From Eopsaltria australis (taxonomy: Eukaryota > Chordata > Aves > Passeriformes > Petroicidae): a DNA stretch of 64,000 nucleotides. Made by a program: the position numbers and the translations under genes. Positions within the stretch are counted from its first letter, which is position 1. Each line of letters starts with the position of its first letter. Below are positions 11,961-24,200 of this stretch, piece after piece. The stretch lies in the NCBI GenBank assembly GCA_034509425.1, contig JAVTVJ010000369.1:1953501-2017500 (forward strand), written 5' to 3'. The notes below the pieces were generated by a model. That model was not told the DNA's origin. It ran no database searches and saw only the letters and a program-made list of their open reading frames with translations.

Positions 11961-13483
11961 GAGGCAGCTCCAGCAAGGCCCGGCTTCAAAGGGATGAGAC
12001 TCACCTGGTATTTCAATATCAGCCAGACATTAACTGATGTCAGCTAAAGGTCAGCCCCAGCCTATGAGGAAAAACCTGTTATTAATATTTTATTAGCTTT
12101 AGTTGTCTTAATTTTTTTTTTTTTACTAAAATTGTTCAGGAGATAATTAAGTCTCATCAGTGCCTGGAGTGCTTAGAAACAGAGAAGAATTCCAATGATA
12201 CCAAACCCATCTTCCTCCCTGCCTTAAATTCAGAGCAAGGATTGTAGTGAAAATGCATCAGCCTGTGTTTTCCAGTACGGTGCAGTGAAATAGTGCTTTT
12301 TTGCCCTCCTCCAGATGAAAACACAAATGTTTTTTGCAGAAACCCTCACACATGTTTCACATCTGGGGTCTGAGCTCTCAGATTTTGGCCCCAGGTGGCA
12401 GGAGGGATGTCCAAGTGCTGTGCTGCAAATGGTTATCCCTCAAAATTCAGTAAGGTCTCCCAAAACCCATCTTGTGTTTTGGGCTGGGACTCCTGGAGGT
12501 GTGAGCTTCACCTTTAGGGAAGAGAGGGAACATCCTGCATGAGCCAATGAGCAGAGCAGTTCTGGTAGCTGCAGAGGCAAGACAAAAGTGCCACTGGCTC
12601 CTACTATTTAAATTCCATGAGGCACTTTTCCATGTTTTCCAGTACAGCTTATAATGTTAAGAAATGCACGCAGTGCATCTAAGATTTTACACTCTCACAT
12701 AACTCATCCCAGCACTGTGATGGCCATTACCCACATTCTGCTGCTTCTCTTATTAACTTGTTACCCTATACCTGTAATAAAGGGGAAATTGGTTCAATAT
12801 TTGCCTTGTCCAATATCACTCACTGACGAATCTGTTATTTTTTCACTCCCTCTTTGCTCCCAGATTGCTGGATCTGATAATTCATCTATAAAATGCTGTC
12901 CATTCCATTAATCCAACAGGCACAGGGAAGTGGAGTGGGGAATTCAAAAGGAGACCATAGGTCTCCCTAATCCTGTAGGTGTGTGATAACAAATTCATGA
13001 AGCTGATCCCAAACTCGGGTGAGAAGAATATCAATGATGGCAGAGCAAACTGATGGTTTGAGAGCATGGACCTGAACTCCCCAAGGGTACCTTGGCAACT
13101 TCTTTATAGGCTGGAAAAGGCTTGGGAGCACAAAACTGGGAATGGGTGAAAGAATGGAATGTGAGCAATGGTTTGCTTTCAAAAACCACCAAATACCCTC
13201 CACTCTTGAAGTCAGCATGCAGGGGCTCACTGACAACCTGTGCAACACCCGTGATGCTTAAAAAATAGTCAAAGGCACTTTGCTTCATGAAAATACAACT
13301 TTATACCCAGTTGTGTGTGCTGCCAGTGCCCCTCCTTCCAGACAGGACCGGAACAAGAGAAGGATCCCAGTAAAAGCTGCTTTTTTTGCTGGTAGGTTGT
13401 CATACCAGGAAGTTTTTGCTTTGTTTGGACATTTTCCCTGTAAAGAGCCAACGAGTGCCAAAGCCACTGGAAGGGACAGGAAT
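11961..13483. other. Unique noncoding stretch with poly(T)
   Basis: No gene or interspersed repeat is recognised. A run of 13 T lies at 12112-12124 inside an AT-rich patch (12060-12150) that also holds TATTAATATTTTATTAG. Confidence 0.5.
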
Positions 13484-13564
13484 TGATGTGGCAGTGCTGG
13501 GTTAATGACTGGACTTGATGGTTTTGGAGGCCTTTTCCAACCTTAATGATTCTCTGATCCTCTG
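13484..13564 (+). mobile_element. CR1 LINE, extreme 3' tail
   Basis: GATGTGGCAGTGCTGGGTTA, then GACTGGACTTGATGG, CCTTTTCCAACCTTAATGAT and TCTCTGATCC form the last ~80 bp of CR1 in the plus orientation, ending in the degenerate 8-bp ATTCTATG-type tail. Confidence 0.85.
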
Positions 13565-14832
13565 TAGCACAGTCCCATGCAGCACCTTCTCTTTTTCCCT
13601 TTCAGAACATTGGATAATCCTGGGGCAAATACAGTCTGTTTAATAACCTGCTAATAATCTGGCCACCAGCACAGGGGAACTGGAACATGTTTGTTCCAGT
13701 GGTGGAATGGACAGGGAGAAAATAGGGCATTTTTCCTTATTCTGATGGGGAGTGGGGAATACAAACCATTGTGCTGTTTAACAGCATCAATAAACCAACG
13801 AGGCTCAATGTTTGCGTGGAATCTGAATGTGCTGCAGAGCAACCAATGCCTGGGTGGTTGCAGAGTTGCTGATTAGCACACAGGATGAAAAGAAAATGAA
13901 AAAAGAGGAAAAAAGGGGGAACAGAAAAAAAAGGAAAAACTCTTTCCCCACATGTGGCTAAATTAGTGGAGCATCATCAGCTTGAATAGAAATTGGAGGC
14001 AGGAGGGGGTGGCACTCCATGGGTTCATACCCTGTAGAATGCAGCCCCTAAAACCTGCACTAGAAATTGCCACATCACTGAATATTCCCACTGAACATCC
14101 CAGGGTGGTGCAGCATTGAGAGATCCATGCAGCAAACACACCAAGCGTCAGTGCTAAACACAGCTCAGGCAGCACCCACTGTGGGCTTTGCTGTGAGAAA
14201 GAGTTTCTCAATGCAAATGATCATTGATTTCCTGACAAACTTGGAGAAACTGCCAAGAATTAGGGCACATGCAGTAAATGAGGAGGTCAGTGCATAATCA
14301 TGGCTTTCAAAAGAAGCTTCCCGAGGATTTCAGAGCCCTTGTTTGCTGCTGACAGGCTAAAGATCACTGATTATGCTGTGCAGTTCCCAGCTCTCCGGTT
14401 AAAAGAACAAAAGTGAGAAGTGGCTGACAAATGGGAAGAATAAAGCTGCAGTGAATCCTGTGCAGGGCCTGCTCTCCAGGTGACACCTCAACACAGCAAT
14501 TCAGCCACCTCAGCGGAGGGAGAGACCTTCTGCACTTCTGAAAACACACAAAAGAAAATGTTTCAGTCACATTTTAAGCATAAGCTCCTGTGACATCTCC
14601 TGAGAAGACCTGACCAACATCAGATTGGTTCTGACTTTATTTAGCTGAACCTTGCAGCCCTCCAAGGATGGATATTTCTTCTGAGCTGACCTGTTCTGAA
14701 ACCACAGCCCCCTCCTGCTGAAAACTGAGTCATGGAATTCATTAAAGTTGGAAAAGACTTCCAAGAACATCAGGTCCAAACTTATGTTTTCCCTATTGCC
14801 AATTCTGCACTTCCCAAACTGAAATTCAATGT
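13565..14832. other. Unique noncoding stretch, nothing recognised
   Basis: It contains a purine-rich A/G run near 13885-13940. ATGCAAATGATCATTGAT near 14212 combines an octamer with AT-rich flanks and could belong to a small conserved element, but the evidence is weak. Confidence 0.45.
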
Positions 14833-15014
14833 ATCATGGAGCCACAGAATGGTCTGGGTTGGGAGGGACCCTAAAGACCATCTCATCCCACCCTTGCCAT
14901 GAGCAGGAACACCTCCCAATATCCCAGGTGCTCCAAACCCTGTCCAGCCTGGCCTTGGATGCGGCCAGGGATCCAGGGGCGGCCACAGCTGCTCTAGGCA
15001 CCCTGTGCCAGGGC
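14833..15014 (-). mobile_element. CR1 LINE, 3' fragment
   Basis: ATCATGGAGCCACAGAATGG, then GGTTGGGAGGGACC, the Cys-rich-looking CTGTCCAGCCTGGCCTTGGA block and GGCACCCTGTGCCAGGGC give the standard reverse-complement CR1 3' end. The match breaks abruptly at 15014 and is followed by AT-rich non-CR1 DNA. Confidence 0.92.
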
Positions 15015-16629
15015 TTTAATTATAGTACTACTCCTTGCTCCCTAATAAGCCCCTTAATTTTATTTTTTTATAACCTATTTAGGCTCTGTTTTGTCTCAGT
15101 GTCAGGGGCCATGGTGGATGCACAGCAACGCTTTCAAGAACTGAACTCTGCTGATAACACCTGAGAGCTGATAACTTTGAAAGGCTTGCAAAACATCCCC
15201 ACTGTGTTTCTTTTACAATGCCCTTGTTTTGTTGAAATCGTTCTGAGAACCATCCCTCTTGCACTGGCTGCCTGCACTCAGACACTTCAGCTTTTTGAAA
15301 TGATAAGCAGTTTACTCAGAGTGTGGCAGTTTGGAAAAGCCAGATTGCTTTTGCATGCCTGGCCCCCCCCACGTGTGGTGCTGAGCATGCCTGGTTCAGA
15401 GGCAGAGCAGCCAGGGGCATGAAAGGGATACCTGGGGAGGCAGAAATGCTGCTATTCAAAGGGGAAGAGGTGTTTATTCTGGGGGAGGCATCAAAGTGCT
15501 GGTTTCCTCTCGAGAGCTGGAAATGTCCCAGGTGGGAGATGGGTGCAGCCATCAGCTCCCATCGGTGTCACCTGCTCGATTTCACCTGCCTGATGTCCCC
15601 TCCCAGCACCTGGGAAGCTGAAGCATTATCCACGACCCCAGAAGGAAAGGAGGCTGATGCAAAAATAAATGTCCAAACCTTCTGTTAAAAACCTGGTCAG
15701 GTAAACAAGGGCAGAATTCCCTGAAATTTGGTAGTTCTGTGATCTGATTTGCTGGTGGATGGCAAAGACTCCGGGGGGCTCCTGAAGCTGTTCCTTGAAA
15801 AATCTGAGCTGTGGGTACCTGTGGTGTGTGGGCAAGTGGGGATTGTACAAACCAGAGCAGAGCTGGGCTGGCAGGGGCTTCCTAAAATTGGAAATCCTGA
15901 TGCACTGACACAGCCTGGTTTGCACTTCAGGAAGGAGGGGAGACGAAAGACTTTTGTTATCTTGGGTTATTTATTTTTTAAAGATCCCTCAATAAAGTCT
16001 GTGTGGAAACCCACTCAACTTGAGGCTCCCTAAAAGCTTCCTTTTGAGTTATTTTCTCCTTTCATCCCTTTGATTAATATCCATATTAACTGCTCTCCAC
16101 CATGCATAATGAGGAAAATACTGAGATACCAGTTCTTCCCATGATACTTGGATGTCAGGAAGGGGCTGATATCCTGGGATGGGATATGTGCAAAGAGCCT
16201 CTGTGTTTCCAGAGGTTTCCGTGATGCCCCTCTACCCTGCCCTGCCCAGCTCCCACTTCCCCCAGCAGCTGGAATTGCCTGGTCTCTCTCTGCTTCCAGC
16301 TGGCATTTCTCCCTCACTCAACCACTCACCACTCAACCTGCTCGTTTGAGGGCACATAAAAACACCAGTTGCCACCCAGCAATTGTGGTGTTTGCTTTAC
16401 ACTGATTAAAAACCACTTTATTAGGCTGTTAACCCCCAGACCCTGGAGCTGCCTGGCCCCAGCTGCCTCGGGAAGCAAAGATCCCACAGAAACAAAGTCC
16501 CTCCTCAGAGCCAGAGCAAGGCTGCAGTTCATTAATAAAAGCTGGGAGCTCTTTGCCATTCTCCCACCCACCCTGGCAGGGATTTATCACCACAAGCCTT
16601 CAGTCAGCACAAAGGACACACCTGATGTT
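15015..16629. other. Unique noncoding stretch, nothing recognised
   Basis: No repeat family, RNA or gene is recognised. The frames of 90-120 codons between 15320 and 16400 conflict on both strands and lack motifs. Confidence 0.5.
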
Positions 16630-17085
16630 TTCTAATTGATAGGGTATCTATCAAAAACGTATTCCCACACTTTAATGTGATCCCAGGAACACCAAACCAG
16701 CCTGTGGAGGTGGGGAGTTCATCAGGAGCTTTAACGCTTTCCATATGCAGCAGAAAATGCCATTTGCAGAGCTTTCTCCCCAGTTCCATCCACCTGCCTC
16801 TCCCAGCCATTCCTTTTGTCTCTTATTTATGGCTGTAATTTTGATGCCACAGTTACTGTACATGAGCTGCTGTATATTTCTCTTATTTGCTTTGAAATTG
16901 CTCTTTCCAGCTCATCTCGACAATCATTTATTTGCCCACAAAATAACCAGGCCCTGAACCATTTCCGGGCACCAGTTTTGCAGAGCCCAATTGACTTTTT
17001 TTCCCTCTGTAATGGTGTAGATACATCCTTTATTATTGCACTTAAATGCTCATTAACAATTCATGGAATCTTAAGTGGCTGAAAA
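16630..17085. promoter_or_regulatory. Candidate conserved noncoding element
   Basis: AT-rich and not a recognisable repeat. Motifs include TCTAATTGATAGG near 16631, CTTATTTATGGCTGTAATTT near 16822, GCTGTATATTTCTC near 16869 (close to a MEF2-type core) and CATTAACAATTCATGG near 17051. Several inverted or repeated TTTATT and ATTTGC elements occur within 450 bp. A regulatory function is inference. Confidence 0.3.
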
Positions 17086-17796
17086 AAACAGGTTCTGGAG
17101 CTAAATATTTCTAGAGAGTGTCTTAGCCCAGAGTCCTTCCCTGCAAGTGCAGGATTCCAAGTGGAGGAGAGCATGGCTCAAAGTTGTTTTCAGGGTAATT
17201 GCATTTTTTAATTAACAGTATATTTAATCCATGTACATAAGCAAGTGACACAGCTGCTCAGGGGCTGCTGTAATGGGCTAAAAATAATTTTGCACAGTTT
17301 ATCCTTTATTTTACCAGCCTTTACATCATGGGCACTGGAGATTTTGATGATGAACACCCTGACCCTAAAGCATGGGGTTCCTGTGGTTATCACCTGCAGC
17401 ACGAGCGTGGGCCCTTCTGAGTCCTCACCCAGCAAATTCTGGTCACGCTGGGGTTGTGTTTAGGCTCAGTGACACATGAACATCCCCAGGACAGGATTTT
17501 CCCTCCTTGAGCACAGCCAAGGATGGTTGAGGCAGGGAAAGGCTGTGACAACCTCTGCTCCCACTGCTCAGGGCACTGACCCCAGGGCTCCCTGCAGCAG
17601 AGGGGGTCCAGAGAGGAGGCTTTGGGGTGATCTCCCCATTCAGGGGCACTCAGGAATGTTCCTTTTCTGCTCAATTTCACGGAGTTCCAGTGTCTGGGTA
17701 AACAGCAGAAAGGCAACTGTTGACAGGTTAAATCTTCCTCTTGTGCTGAGGGCTCCCAAAGTCCTCAGTGGCTGTTTGTGCAGCAGTGAGTGAGAA
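17086..17796. other. Unique noncoding stretch, nothing recognised
   Basis: AT-rich up to about 17360, then GC-richer. No repeat family is identified. Confidence 0.5.
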
Positions 17797-18096
17797 AATC
17801 ACTGAATATCCTGAGCTGGGAGGGACCCACAGGGATCATTCAACTCCCAGCCCTGCACAGACACCCCAACAACCCCACCCTGGGCATCCCTGGCAGCGCT
17901 GTCCAAACGCTCCTGGAGCTCTGACAGCCTCGGGGCCGTGCCCAGCACCCTCTGGGGGAAGAACCTTTCCTGATCTCCAGCCTGACCCTCCCTGGCACAG
18001 CTCCAGCCATTCCCTGGGTCCTGTCCCTGTCACAGAGATCAGAACTGTCCCTCCACTGCCCCTCAGGAGGAAGCTGCAGACCATGGTGAGGCCTCT
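17797..18096 (-). mobile_element. CR1 LINE, 3' fragment (second subfamily)
   Basis: It starts AATCACTGAATATCCTGAGC, followed by TGGGAGGGACCCACAGGGAT, CCCTGCACAGACACCCCAAC, GGGCATCCCTGGCAGCGCTG, GGGGAAGAACCTTTCCTGAT and AGGAGGAAGCTGCAGACC. This matches the CR1 subfamily whose tail reads 'CCTGAGTTGGAAGGGACCCACAGGGATC'. The same subfamily recurs at 24918 and 55583. Confidence 0.92.
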
Positions 18097-18773
18097 TTAC
18101 CACCATCATCATCAGGACCTATAAGTGAGCAGACCTTACACGTTACTTCCCAAGCAACAGCTGAGCCTTTCAAAGCAGCAGCAGCTGCTCCCTGAGCTGG
18201 TTTCTGCCACGAGCAGCAGCAGTGAGATGATGTGATACAGAGGCCTCTGGGGCCCTGACACTTCATTGTCCTGTGTTGAAAAGCTGATCAATTTGGAGAC
18301 TCTCCCCTGGGGTCCTGCCTTTATCTTGAGCTCTCTTTCCTTGTACACAGGGTTTCACACACATTCCTCCCAGCACAGGGAGCTCAGGAAACACATTTTT
18401 CACTGGCTCCATCAGAACGTCTTTTCGTGCTGTCTGTGAGCAGTGACACCAGGGCGGGGGTCAATATCACAGGAGGGGAAATCCATGTTTGCTTCCCATG
18501 GCTGTCAGGCAATAGAAACCCCACAATATCCCCTGCAAGAGATGCTCTACAGTGACACGGTCAAAGGAAAGGAAGGAATTTCTGGTGGTTTTCTCCCAAG
18601 GGTCCTGGGAGGCCAGAAGGGAAGGTTTGACCTCATGTGTCAGCTCCTGTGTGTGACAGACACAGGCATAAGGAGAAACAAGGCCAGGGGTTCTGAGCTC
18701 AGCACTGGGAGCACTGGAAATCCTTGGAGAGGAAGCACAGCAGGGAGCAGGGTGGACATGGAAGGAATTAGGG
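18097..18773. other. Unique noncoding stretch, nothing recognised
   Basis: It lies between a CR1 copy and a probable LTR. The left boundary of that LTR is not certain, so part of this span could belong to it. Confidence 0.4.
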
Positions 18774-19440
18774 ACTTGTCTTTACAAACAAATGGTGGGT
18801 CTGCTGGTAGGTAAAGCCAGATACTGAGAGATAAAAGAAACAATGGGGAGGATTCCACTGATTGATGAACGGAATGAGAGAGGTTTGTCTTTACAAACAA
18901 ACTGGGGGTCTGCTGATAAAATTGGATACTGAGATATGAAAGAAACAATGTGAAGAACCATAAATTCCGAAGGGATTTCACCGAGTGATGCAAGGAAAGG
19001 ACAAGGGGTGGGATTATATATTAGAAGGGGGTTTTAGATATTAGGCGTTCTGGGAGGTCTGTACCTCTCAAGTACCTCAGCCAATGGGGAAAGACAGAGG
19101 GACATGGGGCTGGGAAATTGGGAAAAAAAGGAGGCTGGTATTCATGTTAGTGGAAGAGAAGGGGATGTAGAAAAACTGAAATGAGATTATTGCTTGGCTT
19201 AGGTGCGTAACAGAGTTGCTGTCACAGCATTTGTCATACTGAAACCAAAGCCCCAAGGTGGCCCTTCTTCCACAAGCCAAGAGCTTGACCCCTTGGACCC
19301 ACGGATGTGCTGGAGCCACATGGGCTGGTATGGACAGAGTGTTTCCATGCTGATCCATCAGTGGGACTGACCCTTCCTCCCTCCCAGAAACCGTGCCTGG
19401 CTCCACTTTGGTTTGTTTGCAGACTTCTCTGGTGAGGAAC
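18774..19440 (+). mobile_element. Probable endogenous-retrovirus LTR, ends uncertain
   Basis: Two imperfect copies of a ~105-bp segment, each starting GTCTTTACAAACAAA, lie at 18778 and 18887 (109 bp apart). They are followed by GATTATATATTAGAAGGGGG near 19012, GTACCTCAGCCAATGGGGAA near 19071 and a run reading GGGAAATTGGGAAAAAAAGG. Tandem upstream repeats, a CCAAT-type box and an A-rich core in this order are typical of LTR U3 regions, and the sequence resembles avian ERV LTRs I know. I could not locate a TG...CA pair with a target duplication. Confidence 0.45.
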
Positions 19441-19783
19441 CAGTATGAATAATCAGCAGTCAGACAGATTGGTGCTGTGCAGCCAGTGCAAACTCTCCTT
19501 TTAGGCTGTCAGCAAGAACCCCCAAAGCCTCACTTCTTGCTTTTGTCTTCTGTAGATACCACTTGTCATGGAATGGGCCTTTCATCTCAATGGGACTTTT
19601 AACTTCAAATGTGTCAGATCTTTAAAGAACTGGAAAACATTAACAGGCAGGGAGAAACTTTATTCTAATTTGTTAGACGTGGGAGAAAAATGAGGATGCA
19701 GCCATTTCAATGAGCAGAGGCTGTGTTGGGATGGAGGCTCCTGTTCCTAAAGGATCACTGTGTTCTTCCTCCCAAAGATTCAC
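19441..19783. other. Unique noncoding stretch, nothing recognised
   Basis: Linker between the probable LTR and a CR1 copy. Either element may extend into it. Confidence 0.4.
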
Positions 19784-19943
19784 TGAGGCCCTGGCACAGG
19801 GTGCCCAGAGAAGCTGTGGCTGCCCCTGGATCCCTGGCAGTGCCCAAGGCCAGGCTGGACAGGGCTTGGAGCAACCTGGGATATTGGGAGGTGTCCCTGC
19901 ACATGGGACAGCTCCTTTCCAACCCAAGCCATCCTGGGACTCC
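19784..19943 (+). mobile_element. CR1 LINE, 3' fragment
   Basis: TGAGGCCCTGGCACAGGGTG, CCCAGAGAAGCTGTGGCTGC, AAGGCCAGGCTGGACAGGGC, TTGGAGCAACCTGG and CCTTTCCAACCCAAGCCATC appear in sense order, so the copy is on the plus strand. The octamer tail is reduced to CTGGGACTCC. Confidence 0.93.
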
Positions 19944-20939
19944 CAGAGCCTTGATCCATTATCAAACCCAGTCCGAGCACAGCGATTCGTGCCAAGGAGG
20001 AGTATCCAGACTGTGCTGTATCAGTGCCATGGGGTGTGTTTGCACCTTCCATGGTTTTGCTGTTGATATTCCACACTGAACTGTGACCAAGCAGCCTGGA
20101 TGAGAGGTTGTCCCCATGGACAGAGCCGCTGCTCCAGCTGACGAATCTGGAGTCATTAACAGCCACAGGGAGGTTACAGTCACACTGCAAAGGAAGCTCT
20201 TTCTTGTGCCTGCTCCAAAGACCAACTTGTAAAGTGGTTTTGTGACTGTTGTTTGTTTACCCAAAGCTGAAAAGGCTCTTTGATGTAGCCATATGCCGTG
20301 TGGAATTAAGGATCCTTAATCAAACACCAGAAGGAAATTATTATTTCCTGCTTTGTTCTGAAGTTGAAGTGAAGAGGCATCTTAGGCACAAGCTGAAGAG
20401 CCAACTCCAGCTCTAGTGTTCTTTCAGCTTTACCAAAATTGGCCCAGCACAGTGCCTGGATCACAGTGGGGAATCCCAAATCCTGTCAGGGTATTTATCT
20501 GAGGAACAGTCTCCTTTTGGAGAGAGTCAGCTCTGAACACGAGGAGAGATTTTGCAGTCGTGTGTTAGACCCTGATGATACGAGTTAGAGCTGTGCTGAG
20601 CCAGGGGATAAAACGAATGACAGGAAATAAAGATATTTTTCTGAATTTTCTTCACTCTGAAAGATTTGGGCATTGAATACAGAGCCCCTGCACTAGAATG
20701 TAACTGGAGATATTTAACTCCTGGCTCCTTCCACACTCACAGGCAAGGGAGTTATTACTCTGCAGAGTCTTTCTCTGCTTATCACTCTGTTTGAAGTCAC
20801 ATCACCTGGAGTCAAGAGAATGTCTCAGTTTTCATTTTTGCAATATTTTACTCTCTGTCATTGCACAGAATGCTTGAAATGTAACAGTAAATGGAGGTTA
20901 GGAGGGGAGTGGGCAAATAAAAACCTAACTGCCAATGGA
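19944..20939. other. Unique noncoding stretch, nothing recognised
   Basis: No gene or repeat family is recognised. Confidence 0.5.
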
Positions 20940-21215
20940 TGCTGCAAAGGACCCAAAGCATATTGTAATTTTTGAATCACTCATCATTTGAAGGGGAGAA
21001 TGAACTGATTCGTGATTTTTGGATGCTCGGGATTGGTAAAAGCATCATTAATCTCTTGTCTCCTTTGTGCCTCTGCAAAATTGTATTAATGAGGCAGCAT
21101 TTACCCATTGCAGGCTGTGAGTGCTTTAGGCACTCATGTAGGGCCTGGTGGAGAAGGCTCCTCTCAGCCTTCAATTAGGCCTTAATACAACACAAATGAC
21201 AAAATTAATGTTTTT
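20940..21215. promoter_or_regulatory. Candidate conserved noncoding element
   Basis: The non-repetitive AT-rich core includes AAGCATCATTAATCTCTTG, CTCCTTTGTGCC (SOX-like ACAAAGG reversed), TTGTATTAATGAGGCAGC and TTCAATTAGGCCTTAATAC. The density of TTAAT/ATTAA cores is well above the neighbouring DNA. An enhancer role is inference, untested. Confidence 0.3.
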
Positions 21216-24200
21216 GCCAGTTCCAGGCTGCTCTTCACCTGCGTTTTCAGTGATGGGAACACTAGTGAGCATCCACACTCCCAGGTAGCAAACAAACTAA
21301 TTTTAAACTCTATGAGGGAGTCATTTTAATAAGTCAAGTTTCTCAAAGCAAAATTATCATGAGTAAGGAGCAAGATGAGTGTAATTTGAGTAACATGAAA
21401 TGCAGAAAACTAATTGATTTTCTCCTGCAAGGTCTGAGAAAGGTCACAGAGAGGCAATACAGATCGTGATAGAGGATGCAAAATGCTATGAATATTTAAA
21501 TGGCTTCCAGAAATCCCTGATTTATTCCAGAACATTAAAGGGTCCTGCTTTAGGAGTGGCAACAACGAGTCTCAGCAGTTCCTGTGGTTTGAGCACAAAG
21601 CACATCCCAGCTCGTGGATGGGAGTGGTTTGGGACTTTATGAAGGAGCACAGGCAATAAAGAGAGGGGGTGGGAAGAGGGCTATGGAATGTTTCAGTTCC
21701 AGGCTCCAGCCTGGTCCAGTTGGAAAACACCTCTGCACTTTCCCTCCGCACACACTGAAATCTGCACTGCAGGAGATCTGGGAGAGCTGTCAGAATTAAA
21801 GGAATTGTGCCCACATTTTTTGTTGCCAGTTCAGAGGAATTTCAGAGGCACCCAGACAACCAGAGCTCCTGGTTCTCTGTATCACACGCGTGTCACCTTG
21901 GTCCCTGCACTTGCGTAAATGTGAGTGTGAGAGAGCATCAAACCAAATATTGCCCCAAGATCACACACTGAATTTCATTACCCTAAATTTCCCTAGAAGG
22001 ACACTCATCCCTTGGAAAGATTTCTTGCTCGAAATGTTAAATTCATGTGGCTCCAGTGGGAGAATAACAAGGCACTTGACATCTCCCAGTTCCAGAATAA
22101 CTTTGGAGCATCTGTTTTCACTCATTTAATTTCTCTGTCCCAGAGGGGACCCAACCAAATGGCCGAGCTTGCCCGTGTTCAGGGCTGACATGATGTGATC
22201 TGAAGAGGAGTTGTGTGCGAGTTCTGTGCTGCTGCTGAAGTTGGATTCATTAGCCAGTTCCCCCCCCCAGAGTTTTCAGAAAGTTTCTGCTGTGTTTGAA
22301 GGATAATTGCCATCCCTTGGTCTCAGGGGAGGGAGAAACAAAGGACTTTGTGTTCCCCTTTTGATTCAAACTCAAAGAGTGACAGAGGCACGAAAAAATA
22401 GCAGGTCCAGGGAATTCTTCAGTCGCATGTTAATGGCTCTGCATTGGAAATTGTGTGTGAGGTACCACAGGGAGCCTGCCTAGGGAGGGAGGGGACAGTC
22501 AGCACTGCCAGCTCCTCTTCTGGAACAAATGTCCCTGTACTTGTACCTCTCTGGGGAATCAGGGAATGTGTGACTGGCAGCCAAGTTTTCCAGAGCAATG
22601 ATTTTGAAGGTATTTCTCTGTGTCCTGCCAGAGATTTACACCTGAATGCCTCTGGTGTCCTCCTGCCATCACATCCCTCCCTTCCAGCCTGCACAGCCCC
22701 AAGGGTTGGGCTCAGCCCACACCTACCAGGGATAAATGACCTGCAAAGGTTAGAAAATACCCGGAGAAAGCCCATTTTAATTTTACAGTGTTGTGTTTCT
22801 CTCACTGTGTCAGACCAATGCCTTTGTTTCACTGATGGGATCTCTGCTGTGGCACTTTGGTCCATCCAGCTGTGCCTTCCCTTCCAGCTGCAATTCTGGA
22901 GGAGCAGGGAATCTCCCATCCTCCCTGGCTGTGCCCTCTCTTCCCAAAGCCTCACACAAGCCCATTCCAGTTCTGGGGCTCCCTCTGCTCCAAATCTCCA
23001 GCTCTTTCAGCCTCTTCTTTCCCCTTCCTTGGTTTGTGCAGGGAATGAGCTGCCCCTGGATTATCCCATGGGTGCTGCCCAGCTGGGAGCACTCCCAGGT
23101 TATCCCAGGAGCTGGGGGTGTGTGTAAGTCCCCATTTCATGCCCCAAAAGCTCTGCTGCCTTTCAAATGAAGCCAGTGGGAAATTGTGTGCTCTGCAGCT
23201 TGGTGCCCTCCCAAGGGGATGCTCACAGGCCTGTTCCCAAACACCAGCAATGAGTAACTGAATGTATTTCCAGCTCTGGATCATCACAAACCCAAAATGA
23301 AAAGAAGGGAAGAATCTTACACCCTCCAGCAATTAAAAAGATGAGTAGAAGTCCCTTGAGAAGGATGATTTAGGTGCCTAAGGAGTTTATTTTCTCTTCT
23401 TACCATTATCATAAATATTTTCTATTTCATTCCAGTTGAGAATTTCAGCATGATTATTTAATGACGACACTCTAACAAGATTCAATAACTAGCTTTTCTT
23501 TAAAAAAAAAAGGTGAGAATTTTGCCATAATCCTTTCATGACTAACAGAAATTGTCTCCAGTACAACTTCAAACATGTCAAAGATGTGTTTTGGTGCTGG
23601 AGTATATCTTGCAGAATGATCTCTTAAGCAGGGCAAGTGATGCTGGATCACATAAGAATGCCTTTAACGGCAAATATTATGGGTTTCTCTAAAATATTTA
23701 AAGGCACTAAACATTCTGTGGTTTAAATCCTGCTCCCAGTAAGCAACTGCTCATAATTAAATATCCCAATCTGTGTTTAGTGCATCCCTTGGGTCTGTTC
23801 AGTGTCTGCTGCTGAATTACCTCCATGGGCAGTGTGGGACAGACCCGCACATGTTCCCTGGGCCTCCCTCACTTCTCAGAGATTCCATCTGTCTCCAACA
23901 CCCTGCCAGGGACCAGCCTGGAGAGAGGAGAGCAGGTTGATGGCTAATCCATCACGTCTCAATTCCTTGCCTGAAAATTCTGTTTTTACCACATAAGAAG
24001 GTGGTGATGCCCAGTGAGATTGAGGATGCTCTGGAGAAAGGTGTTGGTGATGAGAACTTGTCATGAAAGATGGAGAACTTCACCATTTGGGGTTTCTGCT
24101 TGGAGCAGAAAAGCACCGAAAACACATATTTTTTCCCCTAAAAAACTGGCTTGAAACCTAAATATTTTCTTTTGGCTCCCATGGTCCCTTAAAGGGGCTT

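Noticed and set aside
22419..23127. 227-codon plus and 178-codon minus frames over the same DNA
   Set aside because: Both strands are open in conflicting frames, with no recognisable domain, no signal peptide and no splice context. This is typical of GC-rich chance frames.
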